Below are positions 34,004-44,910 of a stretch of DNA of 64,000 bases, piece after piece. Source of the stretch: Riptortus pedestris (lineage: Eukaryota > Arthropoda > Insecta > Hemiptera > Alydidae). The stretch's first letter is position 1. Each line of letters begins with the position of its first letter. Where the stretch lies: assembly GCA_019009955.1 (NCBI GenBank), contig CM032232.1, forward strand, positions 134,085,001-134,149,000. Reading direction: 5' to 3'. The notes below the pieces were generated by a model. It saw only the letters and a list, made by a program, of their open reading frames with translations, was not told the DNA's origin and did no database searches. A program made the position numbers and the translations under genes.

Positions 34004-34123
34004 GAACGGACCTCATTTTCGTCATCTCCTGGGTAGGATCGATGGACATTTGAAGAAATTTTTCGAAACTCGCATCATGAGTACGACTTCAATAGCTGAT
34101 TTCCCTTAAGGGAAATCTGCTAA
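33463..34123 (+). mobile_element. GTCC-CTAA element, full length (module A), reference copy
   Basis: 661 bp: GTCCGTCACGCAGGGGCTGC; hairpin ACGCAG-GGG-CTGCGT; arm GCAGATTTCCC and its complement GAAATCTGCC 20-odd bases on; A module; GATATTTTGAATTTTCAAAA; C run; GCGACCGCTAGAGCGTTAAC; (TA)n (about 33943-33998); 3' block; palindrome; TGCTAA. No coding region. Flanks show no target duplication. Confidence 0.92.
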
Positions 34124-34291
34124 AAAGTAGATCATAATTCCAGGCTATCTGCAGACAGAGGACCACTGGAGCAGAAAGCCCACTATTGGACAAATAATTG
34201 AATTAATTATTGTCATTCTTGGTATTAAATAAATCTCGCTCCCCTTCAAAATAAGACGATTTCATAATCTTATTAGCATCCGAAGAAAAAA

Positions 34292-35518
34292 GTCCGTCAC
34301 GCAGGGGCTACGTTAACTAAGCAGTTTTCCCAGATGCGTCATGTATTTGCATTTATCTCAAAAAGTAAATGTCCAATGAGAACAATATTTGGTATTTAGC
34401 CGTCAAATAAACTGCTTCATTATATAACACATTATTGTTAATATAACATTAGTAGGAGTGGGGTGGTTACTGAAAGCCGAAAACTAAAAAAGTTCGTCGC
34501 GCGGGGCTGCGTTAACGAAGCACATTTCCCACGTGCGCTACGTATTTGCATTTTTCTCAAAAAGTCAATGTCCAATGAGAACAATATTTGGTATTTAGCC
34601 GTCAAATAAACTGCTTCATTATATAACAGCTTATTGTTAATATAACATTAGTAGGAGTGGGGTGGTTACTGAAAGCCGAAAACTAAAAAAGTTCGTCGCG
34701 CGGGGCTGCGTTAACGAAGCACATTTCCTACGAGCGTCACGTATTTGCATTTTTCTCAAAAAGTCAATGTCCAATGAGAACAATATTTGGTATTTAGCCG
34801 TCAAATAAACTGCTTCATTATATAAAAGCCTATTGATAATATAACATTAGTAGGAGTGAGGGTATACTGAAGGCCGAAAACTAAAAAAGTCCGTCACAAG
34901 GGGCTTAGTTAACGAAGCACATTTCCCACGTGCGTCACGTATTTGCATTTATCTAACAAGTAAATGTCCATTGAGAACAATATTTGATATTTAAAGGTCA
35001 AATAAACTGTTTCAAAACATAACTGCTTATTGATAATATAACATGAGTAGAAGTGGGGCGTTTACGGAAGGCCGAAAACTAAAAATAGAGAATAACTCCG
35101 TTAATAATCAACATAAAAAAAATGTTCATAACATCATTTATAGAACATTACATTTGCAATAATATTGGTTCAATTCAATATTTCGATCCGACGCATAATA
35201 ACGGAGATATTAAGTTTTTTTCGATATGCCACCGTCTATACCCCTACTCCCACTTGTTGGAGTCAGCCGTTAACAAACTCGATTTTTAGTTTTACACAAA
35301 ACGGTTAAATATCGAGTTTGGTTACGGTCAAATAAAAATTGCGACCGTTAGAGGGTTAACAGGCAAATATTAAAAATATTAACCGTTTTCAACGGACCTC
35401 ATTTTCGTCATCTCCAGGGTTGGATCGATGTACATTTGAGGAACTTTTTCCAAAATCGCATCACGAGTACGGCCTCAAAAGCTGATTTCTGCTATAAAAA
35501 AAAGCGGAAATCTGCTAA
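34292..35518 (+). mobile_element. GTCC-CTAA element with four tandem 5' ends (module B)
   Basis: 5' ends lie at 34292, 34492, 34691 and 34889, about 200, 199 and 198 bp apart. Each starts GTCCGTCAC or GTTCGTCGC and carries a B module ending GAAAACTAAAAA. Only the last unit continues through the middle block to a 3' block and one TGCTAA end (35515-35518). There is no TA tract and the palindrome is decayed. Confidence 0.9.
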
Positions 35519-36084
35519 AAAATAGCTCGAAGGTAATTACAACTGAATTATGCTCTATCTGACAGTTGCAATTTTATTTATTCTCATTAGCATTCCTTAT
35601 TAGCAACACATTGCTACATTTTATTCATTGCTAGCAGGAGGTATTAAATAATGTGAAAAGCCGAGAACTGGGAATTATTCTCGGCACTTTTACAGCCAGA
35701 CATACCTGTTAACGAGGAATCTCATCAAACAAACTTGGTTAAGGACAGCCCTACTTTTGACGAGTCTCCTCCCTTTAAAATTGACTTAATTACTAATTTT
35801 CCTTCTCGCTGTGTCTCTAATGAAATGTTTTTACCACTGTCCGCCATCATTCGGGAAATAGCGCCCTTTAACAGAATAACGAGCAGGTCTTATTATCTCA
35901 ACACTATCAGGTCTGCCAACCTTGAGGATCCATTTATTTCAAAAAGACATTAGAATTTATTTTCTCCATGAATGAGAAAAAAGAAATTTAGCACTTGAAA
36001 TTTCATCAAAAGGAAATAGGATAATGGACTTTTTTTGGGAAATGTGTCTGGCTGATCTTCAGAGCTGAATGAAACACTTAAATG
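35519..36084. other. Unannotated spacer with one unrecognised frame
   Basis: A 72-codon frame at 35735-35953 (plus; SPTFDESPPFKIDL...) looks less AT-biased than its surroundings. It has no domain I can name and no clear gene context. It could be an exon fragment. Confidence 0.35.
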
Positions 36085-36149
36085 TTAGCAGATTTCCCTT
36101 AAGGGAAATCAGCTATAGAGGTAGTACTCATGATCTCACATATACACAG

Positions 36150-36201
<52 letters not shown>

Positions 36202-36360
36202 TGTTACCGCTCTGGCGGTCGCAATTATTGTTTAATCGTTACCAAACTCGATATTCAGTCGTTTTATGTAAAATGTGTGTTGTGTTACCAGTATGTAGAT
36301 TTATCTATTACTAAACTTCACGAGGGAAATCTGCTTAGTTTACGCAGCCCCTGCGTGACA
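36085..36360 (-). mobile_element. GTCC-CTAA element, strongly deleted
   Basis: TTAGCAGATTTCCCTTAAGG and AGCTATAGAGGTAGTACTCATG on the left, (CA)n/(TA)n in the middle, ACTGTTACCGCTCTGGCGGT, then module-C end (TGTTGTGTTACCAGTATG) and GCAGCCCCTGCGTGACA. About 275 bp: most of the middle and 3' block is gone. Confidence 0.8.
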
Positions 36361-36905
36361 GCGTTTTTTTAAATTCCAATAATATTGTTATTACTCCAAC
36401 TGCGACCTTTAGCTATTCAGACAACTTAAACGCTTAACTTAGTTCAACTTTGGTTAACTTCGAACGCGCCACCTCCAAGAAGACTCCCACCCACCACGAA
36501 GCCGTGGAGCTGGAGTGTAGGAGGTTGTGAAGTTTTTACTGCTATTAGCGGACAATAGAGAGGCTGACAATACCAGTATTGTGGTCGTCCGATAGTTAGA
36601 CAATGGCTATCAGGAACAGACATTTTTTTATCAGGCGATTCCAACTTTTTCACACCCAAACTAATCCGTTTCGCAAATTTTAGAAGCTGATAGATTTTCG
36701 ATGAAAGGTACTGTGACCAAAAAAAAAGCCGTAGTGTAGGAGGACCGTCATTTTTAATACCTGTCTTCGGACATTAAAAAATATTGGATCCGTCAAAATG
36801 TCCGTAGGTTAAAAGGTCAAACCATTCCACAATTAGTTTAATTAATCAACGACAGTTTTAGGGGCTCAGTTTCGTTTTCAGTGACCGTTTCCATTATTAA
36901 AAAAA
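36361..36905. other. Unannotated spacer
   Basis: Mixed composition. No gene, RNA or repeat recognised. Confidence 0.5.
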
Positions 36906-37305
36906 GTCCGTCACGCAGGGGCTGCGTAAACTAAGCAGATTTCCCACGAGATGTTTTACAATAGAGAAATCTGCCTAATAACAACTGTAGTAGTAAGAAA
37001 CCTCTAAATCTAAAACATAATTAGGGCGTAATAACCCAGTAGTTTCTAGCCCCAAAAAGCAGTTAACCTAACCTCTAAACCTATTCACGAGGGACGAATA
37101 GTTATAGAAACGGCCGCCAGAGCTCTTGGCGGAAAGTCCGAACATAGCCTACTGGTGACCACACGCAGAATACAAATGCAAATATCTCGGTTAATATTCA
37201 AGATACAGAATAAATGTATAGAACAATATTTATAGTAAATTTAATTTGCAATAGATTTATTCTATAAAATTTTTCGAGCCGACGCATAATAACGGAGATA
37301 TTTTG

Positions 37306-39204
37306 AAAAATCTACGATTGAAGCATTGCAACATGTAATAGATTTTATTACCACCTCAAAACACAATAATTCACACACTATTCTAATTTCACTGGATATT
37401 AAAGGTGCTTTTGATAATGCTTGGTGGCCATCAATTTTACATGCACTTCAACAAATGGACTGTCCCAATAATATTTATAAATTAATCAACAACTATTTAC
37501 ATGACAGAACATCATACATCATCACACCAAACATTAAATTGCATAAATCACAAACACAAGGTACACCGCAAGGGTCGGGAATCTCACCATTATTATGGAA
37601 TCTCATAGTAAATGATTTACTACATAATAGATTACCAAATAAAGCTGAGATACTGGCTTTTGCAGATGACATCATTATTCTGATAACATCTAAACTATTT
37701 GAACAACTACAGGTGTATATAAACATTATTACAGACATCGTAGAAAAATGGGCACATTTGCATAAACTATATTTTAATATTCAAAAATCCTTATACATTA
37801 TTTTTACTCATAAAAAATCACCTCCACCTTTTCATATACATATACAAGGACAAAACATAAAAAACGTAAATTCAATTAAATATCTAGGTGTATTTTTTGA
37901 CAGTAAACTTAATTGGAATACTCATATAGACAAACTACAAGAAAGATTATTGAAACTCATCAACACATTATCTATAGCAGCAAGAAACACCTGGGGACTG
38001 AAATCAGATGCATTACACATATTATATAAAGGTGCTATCCTTCCTTCCCTCACGTATGGAATAAACATTTGGCACACTGGTCTTAACAAACAACATAACT
38101 TAAAGAAATTACAAAGAGTACAAAGACTGATGGCAATCAAAATTATAAAGGGCTTTAAAACAGTTTCGTATGATGCAGCCTGCGTTCTAGCTAAAATAGT
38201 CCCCATCGATTTATTAGCACATACTTTTGTTGATCACTATAACCTTCTTAAAACGTCTATTAATTCAAACGATATTCTAGTTGAATTTGTTGAATCAGAA
38301 TTGGAATACAAAAGATGGTATCACCCCGGCAAATTTCCAAATATATTAATACAGATGGGAGTAAAGATGGGAAAAATGTAGGCTGCGCATGTGTAATATT
38401 CATTGATCAGGAATTGACAGAGATACATAAATTTAAACTGGGACACAACTGCACAAACATTCAAGCCGAACAATACGCTATACTGAAAACTTTACAAAAA
38501 ATACAAACTGAACATACAAAACACAATACACTTTGTATATACACCGACAGTAAAGTAACGATACAAAAACTACAGAACCTTACAACCTACGACCCATTAA
38601 CAACACAAATCAGAGAACTCATAGCAGAATTAAATCATATTAACATATATTTTTCATGGGTTAAAGCACATTCTGATAATTTTGGAAATGAATTGGCCGA
38701 TAGAGCTGCTAAGTCTGCTTCAAAAGATTCCCAATTACCGGAATGTTACAATAAAATCTCCAAAGCCCACGTAAAATATATGTTAAAAGCCCATCTAACT
38801 GAAAAGTGGCAACAACACTGGACTGTAACTAATAAAGGACAACATTTAAAACTTTTCATTCCAAACATTAACACATATTTCAACAGCAAAAACATACAAA
38901 CCGACTTTTATATTACACAATTAGTAACAGGACATGGTTCATTAAATTCTTACTACCAACGATTTAACATAAAAGACAACAATACCCATGTGATTACTCA
39001 ACTCCACAAACAAGTCAACACTTAATATACGATTGCAGACTACTGACTGACGAACGACAAAAACTAAAACAAGACATTGAACAAAAAAAAGGCAAATTTC
39101 CAATACAAGAAGACAAGTTATTTTTAAAATATAATGATGCTTTTAAAATATTTGCAGAAAATGCTTTTGATACTATTAATCGGTTGAATACTTATTATAG
39201 CTGA
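37306..39204 (+). pseudogene. Non-LTR ORF2 fragment: reverse transcriptase + RNase H + zinc knuckle
   Basis: The frame is already open at 37306 (STIEALQHVIDFI), so translation has no natural start. RT motif A is LDIKGAFDNAWW (37395-37430), then QGTPQGSGISPLLWN, then the catalytic LAFADDIIIL (about 37653-37682): all key Asp present. The GAFDNAWWPSIL wording is characteristic of R1-group RTs. A frameshift near 38335 moves into RNase H with INTDGSKDG, AEQYAIL, CIYTDSK and NELADRAAK, so the Asp-Glu-Asp-Asp set is complete. A second frameshift near 38985 leads to CDYSTPQTSQHLIYDC, the terminal zinc-knuckle motif. The stop is at 39202-39204. Fairly young but inactive. Confidence 0.88.
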
Positions 39205-39327
39205 TACAACTATAATACTTAAAATATTTATAGGATAATCATTATTTCTTTCCTTTTTTTCTTTTTAAGATTAATAATTCTCTCTTTATATGTTTTTACT
39301 TTACTTTTAACGTTGTTATTGTTAATT

Positions 39328-39368
<41 letters not shown>

Positions 39369-39507
39369 ATACTTTTAAATTATTTATGTATTAATGTAAA
39401 TTAATTGTAACACACTACAAATGCATGTGATATGCTAACTTGCATGGGAATTGCAGAAACTAATAAACGGCCTTCTTATAGGGTTACTATAGGAAGGAAA
39501 CAAATAA

Positions 39508-39516
<9 letters not shown>
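37306..39516 (+). mobile_element. R1-like non-LTR retrotransposon, 5' truncated
   Basis: It contains the RT to C-terminal part of one long ORF, an AT-rich 3' UTR with (TA)n (about 39332-39365), and an A-rich tail (39505-39516) merging into the host element's TA tract. The 5' truncation and A tail are typical of target-primed reverse transcription. The endonuclease and the first RT motifs are missing. Confidence 0.85.
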
Positions 39517-39567
<51 letters not shown>

Positions 39568-39641
39568 GAACGGACCTCATTCGAAACTCGCATCATGAGT
39601 ACGACCTCAATAGCTGCTTTCCCTTAAGGGAAATCTGCTAA

Positions 39642-39972
39642 TAGCTACCTGTAATATTGTAATTCATAGATACGTTCAATTAAACGTTTCGTATTAAATA
39701 TTCGTTAACGACCAGAAGAAATGAGAGTAAAGAGGAGGGGTAAATTGTAAAATTCTTAAATATCTCTGTTGTTATGAGTAGGATCGAAAAAAAAAACTTC
39801 CATGAAGATTGCCCTTGATAAAGTTTTGTTACAAATGCTCTGCCTATAAATTTTGTGTCTAAAAATTGACGGACTGGCTGGCACCACTATTATTTACAGA
39901 TACCACACGATTGAAATGAACAACTGACCAAGAGAAGTTCACACGTATAAAATATTATTAAACACTAAAAAA
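39642..39972 (-). other. Spacer with a decayed GTCC-CTAA fragment
   Basis: About 39718-39810 (AAATATCTCTGTTGTTATGA, GGATCGAAAAA) resembles the minus-strand middle block. Nothing else recognised. Confidence 0.45.
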
Positions 39973-40742
39973 TCCGTCACGCAGGGGCTGTGTAAACTAT
40001 GCAGATTTCTGACGTGAATTTTTAAAATAGATAAATCTACATAAAGGTAACACTATCGTCAGTATTAATTCAATACATACAAATAATAATGATAAATGAT
40101 TCAGTGGGTTATAATTACATCCAGACGGAAAGCGTCTAAATTGTAAACAAACAGATCAATGAACCTCTCAAGTTGAAAACTGGTTGATTGGGTACAAATG
40201 GTTGCTAAGTGTAAGGCATAATATGAAAGTCCGAATAAGACATAATAAGAAACGGCCGGACTAGCTTTTAGCGGGGAAACTCACTCGTCCGTTATCCGCC
40301 CACATTTAATAAAAATGCAAATATCTCGGATAATATTCAAGATAGAGAATAAATGTATAGAACAAAATTTATAGTAAATGTAATTTTTAATAAGATTGGG
40401 TCTAAACAATTTTATGATCCGACGTACAGTAACGGAGATATTTCGAATTTTCGAAAATCCCCTCTCTAAATCCCCCCCTCCCACTGGTCCGATTTCACCT
40501 ATTAACGAACTTGAGATGTCTTTTTGCATAAAACGTTCAAATATCGAGTTTGGTAACGATCAAACAAAAATTACGACCGCTAGAGCGTTAACAGACAAAT
40601 ATATATATATATATAAAATTTTGAACGGACCTCATTTTCGTTATCTCCTGGGTAGGATCGATGAACATTTGAAGAAATTTTTCGAAAATCGCGTCATGAG
40701 TACGACCTCAATAGCTGATTTCCGTTGAGGGAAATCTGTTAA
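39973..40742 (+). mobile_element. GTCC-CTAA element (module C), first of a head-to-tail pair
   Basis: TCCGTCACGCAGGGGCTGTG start, module C with GACGGAAAGCGTCTAAATTG, middle, short (TA)n (about 40599-40614), 3' block, GATTTCCGTTGAGGGAAATC and TGTTAA (changed from TGCTAA). Two bases later the next copy's GTCC begins. Confidence 0.88.
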
Positions 40743-40744
40743 AA

Positions 40745-41010
40745 GTCCGTCACGCAGGGGCTGTGTTGACTAAGGAGACGTGTACCACGTGCGTCAAGTT
40801 TTTCAATTTATCACAAAACATAAAAGTTCAATGAGAACAATATATGGTATTTATGCTTCAAATAAACTGCTTCATAACATAATAGAATATTGTTAATATG
40901 AGATGGGTAGGAGTGGGGGTTTACTAAAGACAGAAAACTAAAAAATGCAAATATCTCAGTTAATAATCAAGATTGTGAAAACATGTACATAACAACATAG
41001 AACGTTATAT
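40745..41010 (+). mobile_element. GTCC-CTAA element, 3' truncated (module B), second of a head-to-tail pair
   Basis: GTCCGTCACGCAGGGGCTGT, module B (AACAATATATGGTATTTATG), start of the middle block (AATATCTCAGTTAATAATCA), then lost after GTACATAACAACATAGAACG. Confidence 0.8.
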
Positions 41011-41655
41011 ATGCGGTATAATATCGGTGAAATACCTGAAATATCAAATACATACAACACTAACAAAATAAACATAAACGTTCTCAAAAGAAATCATTTG
41101 AGCTAAGTCCGCTACAGTGTGTCTAAATCCTTATCAGAAGTTCGTTATCAGTCTGGGCGGGAAAAGGAGTGAGAGAGAGTGAGAGAGAGAGAGTGAGAGA
41201 GAGAGAGAGGGAAAGACAATGGCGGCAAAGATGAGAATCGTCATATAGTCGAGTTAGTAATCAAGAAAGAGCTATTGTCGAGAAGTTATCTCTGCCGTTG
41301 GAGATAAGCTGGCCCGCTGAAATATGTTCGCCACGCATAAACTTCCTACAGATACGATATCTCTCGAACCCTTCCCTTCCAGCTGCAAGGCCAAACACAA
41401 ATTACAAATTCAACCTCTTATATATAAATTTAAGCTCACCTTTTTAACACATTTTCCTCAGCATTGCACTTGTGTTGCAGTTTTCATAGAAGGTTCATAA
41501 AATCTCACGTCTATCCTATCTGGAAGATGACAAAATTGAGGACCCTAACTGAAAATTGCAGACGATAGTATGGAATCCAACCATTACATTCTGTCGGTTG
41601 CATTTTTCATCGGTCGTTACCAAAGTCGATATGTTATGTAAAAAATATTTGTGTT
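41011..41655. other. Unannotated DNA with a GA-rich microsatellite
   Basis: A GAGAGAGT-type repeat lies at about 41169-41212. No coding frame of note follows (ATGGCGGCAAAGATGAGAAT leads to an early stop). Nothing else recognised. Confidence 0.55.
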
Positions 41656-41779
41656 TTAGCAAATTTCCCTTCAGGGAAATCAGCTATTGAGGTTGTACTC
41701 ATGACAGAATTTTCGAATTTTTTCTTCAAATGTCCATCGATCCTACCTAGTAGATGACGAAAATGACGTCCGTTCAAAA

Positions 41780-41819
<40 letters not shown>

Positions 41820-42300
41820 TTGTCTGTTACCGCTCTAGAAGTCGAAATTTTTTTGATCGTTACCAAACTCGATATTTAGTCTTTTTATGTAAAAAGAAAG
41901 ATCAAGTTCGTTAACAGCTGAAATCGGACCAGTGGGAGGGGGATTTAGAGAGAAGGATTTTTGAAAATTCGAAATATCTCCGTTACTGTACGTCGGATCG
42001 AAAAATCGTATTGAACCAATCTTATTGACAATTAAATTTACTATAAATATTGTTCTATTCATTTATTCTCTATCATGAATATTAACCGAGATATTTGCAT
42101 TTGTATTCTGTGTGTGATCGGCAGGGGCCTATGTTCGGGACGTTCCGCCGAGAGCTCTAGCGGCCGTTTCCATAACTACTCACCCCTCTTGAATAGGTTT
42201 AGAGATACCTTACTACAACAGTTGTTATTGGGCAGATTTATCTATTGTAAAACTTCACATGGGAAATCTGCTTAGTTTACGCAGCCCCTGCGTGACGGAC
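41656..42300 (-). mobile_element. GTCC-CTAA element, near full length (module A)
   Basis: TTAGCAAATTTCCCTTCAGG (palindrome changed by two bases), 3' block, (TA)n (about 41783-41815), middle with GGTTTAGAGAG-like G-rich part, A module, CCCCTGCGTGACGGAC at 42285-42300. Confidence 0.88.
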
Positions 42301-42544
42301 TTTTTTTCCCTGATAGTATCCCTGTGAGAAGTTCTTTATTTGAGTACATGTTCCATTGCCACATGGCATATTACATGTATGACTATATTTAAATACATTT
42401 TACAATAAATACTGTTTAATGTGTAATAACCATATAATCAAATACAATAATAAAAAGATTAAAGACAAAATAAATAAATAATGTTAAATAAAATAAGTAA
42501 GATAACTACAAATAAAATTAATAAATAAAAATGAAAAAAATAAA

Positions 42545-43145
42545 TAAAATTAAACACAACCCATGTTACGGTTTTTGTCTTCTTTAATTTGCGAGTCTAT
42601 GTAAGGCAAATATATTGAATTGTAATTCTTTTTCCTCACAATTAACTTTATATTCTAATGTATTTTTGCTACATCCATATGTATACATTTGATAAACTTT
42701 ATGAGTTCTTTATTATATGTATTAAGTAATACATGAGATGGTTCTGGACAATTACCTCCTTTTAAAATTACGTTCATTATGAAATTTGATCTATTTTGAT
42801 TAAATGTTGAACAGTCATAGAGTATATGAAAAAACGTTTGTGTTGCAAGTACATTTGTCATTGTCATGAATTTTAAATAATGTCCTGTCTGTCCATGCTT
42901 CTTTAAAAATTGTGTGCATTTGTGATGGACACAGTTGACCCTTGAGGAGTACCAATAGTAATTGGTTTGGAGTAAGTATAAAGTTTGCTCTGGATTATCA
43001 TAGATCTTTCTTTAAAGAAATTTAAGAAAATTGTATATGAACTTTTAGAACAATTTTATGACTTTAGGTTTTTTAGGATAGATGGCCACCATGCATTATC
43101 AAACGCACCTTTGATATCAAGACTAACCATTAAACTAATATCTTG
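42545..43145 (-). pseudogene. Non-LTR retrotransposon relic, internally deleted
   Basis: Minus strand: LMVSLDIKGAFDNAWWPSIL (43075-43145) and GTPQGS (42925-42960) mark the same R1-like RT type as 37306-39204. The FADD motif and RNase H are deleted. The frame at 42655-42867 then gives TQTFFHILYDCSTFNQN, the C-terminal zinc-knuckle region. An A/T-rich tail follows to about 42480. Much older than the copy at 37.3 kb. Confidence 0.75.
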
Positions 43146-43183
43146 ATTTCCCATTTAAAGCTACATGGATTATATTTGTTTCT

Positions 43184-43344
43184 CTTTCCCTTATGGTAAA
43201 TCAGCTATTAATGTTGTACTCGTGAAACGATTTTTGAAAAATGTCCTCAAATGTCCATTAATCCTACCAAGGAAATATCGAAAATCCGAAATCCGTCCAA
43301 AATTATAATTGTATATATATATATATATAAGGACTCCATTTTCT
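43184..43344 (-). mobile_element. GTCC-CTAA element, 3' part
   Basis: TTTCCCTTATGGTAAATCAG, GTTGTACTCGTGAAACGA, CAAATGTCCATTAATCCTAC, GAAATCCGTCCAAAATTATA and a short (TA)n. Diverged, and the terminal TTAGC is lost. Confidence 0.7.
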
Positions 43345-44394
43345 TTACTTTGTACAAGGAAGTAAAAAACTCTTCAAACGGAGATAAAGGTTGATTGGTT
43401 CCACCTTATTCATTCTTTCCTATTGGTTTCGTCTAATACTGAGTCACTATCTTCAGTCTCAAATTGCTTGTCTTCTTGCAAGTGGAATATTGACAGTGTA
43501 TAGGTGTAGTACAAGTGCTCCTGAAGAGGCGAGAACGCGTGCAGTTTTGAAATAATCATATCTGAACGTGCTTTTTGTTGTTGATGAATTGTCTTTAATC
43601 CAATAATACATGTTTAGTCTACTTAACAGTTGTGAAACTGTAATATGTGTTTCTAAATTATTGGTCACGGAATGTCGTGTTATGTTAACCAATTCGAGAT
43701 TATTGTTATTTGACCTATCGATAGTAACTTGGTATACGAGTATAATATCAGCCCCTCAGGTGACAGTACTTGTCCATTATTTAGCTGGTCACACGGGTGA
43801 CAGGTGTCACTTAAGAATTACAATGCAAGCTTGTTATGAAGTTCCAGGAACAGTATTGATGGTCCATCATGAAATTATATGTGTGTGTTTGTGGGTAAAC
43901 CATTTATATCACCAATTTCCGTATAATGTAGGAAACAAATATTAGTCCCCGAAGAACAATGAATCCGAAAAACACCCAATTCATAAACATTTCATTCTAT
44001 ATTTTGACACTGAAATGCTTGATTTAACGTACGTTACATAAGCTAAGTTTTGATATTGCAAAGGTTCATTTTAACGTATGTAATATACGATAACTGTCGC
44101 TAATACTAAGGTTTATTTTTCGCATGACATAACATGGTTGACATTACGTATGGCATATACACTAAGTTTTGATTCTACTGAGGTTCACATAAAGTATGGC
44201 GAATACGCCAAGTTTTGATATTCCTTAGGTTGATTGAATGTATTGATTTAAATAATATATTTTTGTATTATTATTATTTTAGAATCCATTCCTTTTCCTG
44301 TAGACTTGTTTCACAGATAATTATGTTGGCTTCAACACTTATGTGGTAGCATTTTCCAGTTAAATGTACCGTTTCTGAAATAAAGATTCGTGCA
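43345..44394. other. Unannotated DNA with a degenerate tandem repeat
   Basis: At about 44030-44235 an ill-defined unit of roughly 60-75 bp (TAAGTTTTGAT...AGGTTCA...ACGTATG...ATAC) recurs three to four times. The 111-codon plus frame at 43610-43945 has no recognised motif and no in-frame support. No gene is called. Confidence 0.45.
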
Positions 44395-44605
44395 TTGCAC
44401 GCATAAAGGATGCTTTCAATCAAAACATTCACCGATATGAACTCGTTTTAGAATTTGATTTACTACAAGAATCCGTCACAAAACGTACGGCAATCCATTG
44501 GAAATTCCAAAGTTGTGCACTGGAGAAGGTTACGAGATTGAATATGGACTGGAATCATTCTTCAGGACAATTATGGCACACCAAGTCTAAGCCTTTTATT
44601 AATAC
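44395..44605 (-). repeat. Dispersed repeat, copy 2
   Basis: On the minus strand GAAGAATGATTCCAGTCCAT, GGAATTTCCAATGGATTGCC and GACGGATTCTTGTAGTAAAT match 31575-31740. It is diverged and lacks the CAGGGTGTCCC end. Confidence 0.55.
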
Positions 44606-44639
44606 AATAAGCAATTTTAAGGAAGGTTTCACGAGAAAG

Positions 44640-44910
44640 TGGAACATCCGCCAATGGGGGAAAATTAGTTCACGAATACCCTACCAGAGCGCGCTAGTCT
44701 CGCTGTGCTCGTGAAAATGCGGGAGTTTAATGAGTAAATACGTCTGACAGCCCTTCGGGATGACTAACGATTATGACTCTCTGAAATTAGTGTGAACTGG
44801 CCTCAGACTCTCCGGGTACAATGGGCTCATCAGTCTACTGGAGGGAACTCATTCCAGGACCTCCTTGGTTAACGGGGGCTGCACGAGTTGATCACTCACT
44901 ACCTAAAAAC
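44640..44910 (+). repeat. Second SINE-like family, copy 1
   Basis: CCGCCAATGGGGGAAAATTA, AGAGCGCGCTAGTCTCG, CTCTCCGGGTACAATGGGCT and GGACCTCCTTGGTTAACGGG are shared in order with 54190-54450. No intact tRNA head is visible in this copy. Confidence 0.55.

Larger units (their letters stand above)
36906..39641 (+). mobile_element. GTCC-CTAA element split by a non-LTR retrotransposon
   Basis: The 5' half (36906-37305, module A) includes a 71-bp insertion bounded by direct repeats AACCTCTAAA at 36999 and 37070. The 3' half (39517-39641) has (TA)n, a shortened 3' block, the palindrome and TGCTAA. The element between broke in at GAGATATTTTGAA, apparently with deletion of the C-rich middle. Confidence 0.85.

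Noticed and set aside
34292..35090. Possible satellite DNA array
   Set aside because: Each about 200-bp unit starts with the transposon terminus and the last unit continues into a full element body, so it is a transposon with tandem 5' ends and not an independent satellite.
41190..41300. ATGGCGGCAAAGATGAGAAT after a GA repeat as a gene start
   Set aside because: The frame reaches a stop within a few codons (GTCATATAG) and no splice or coding context is visible.
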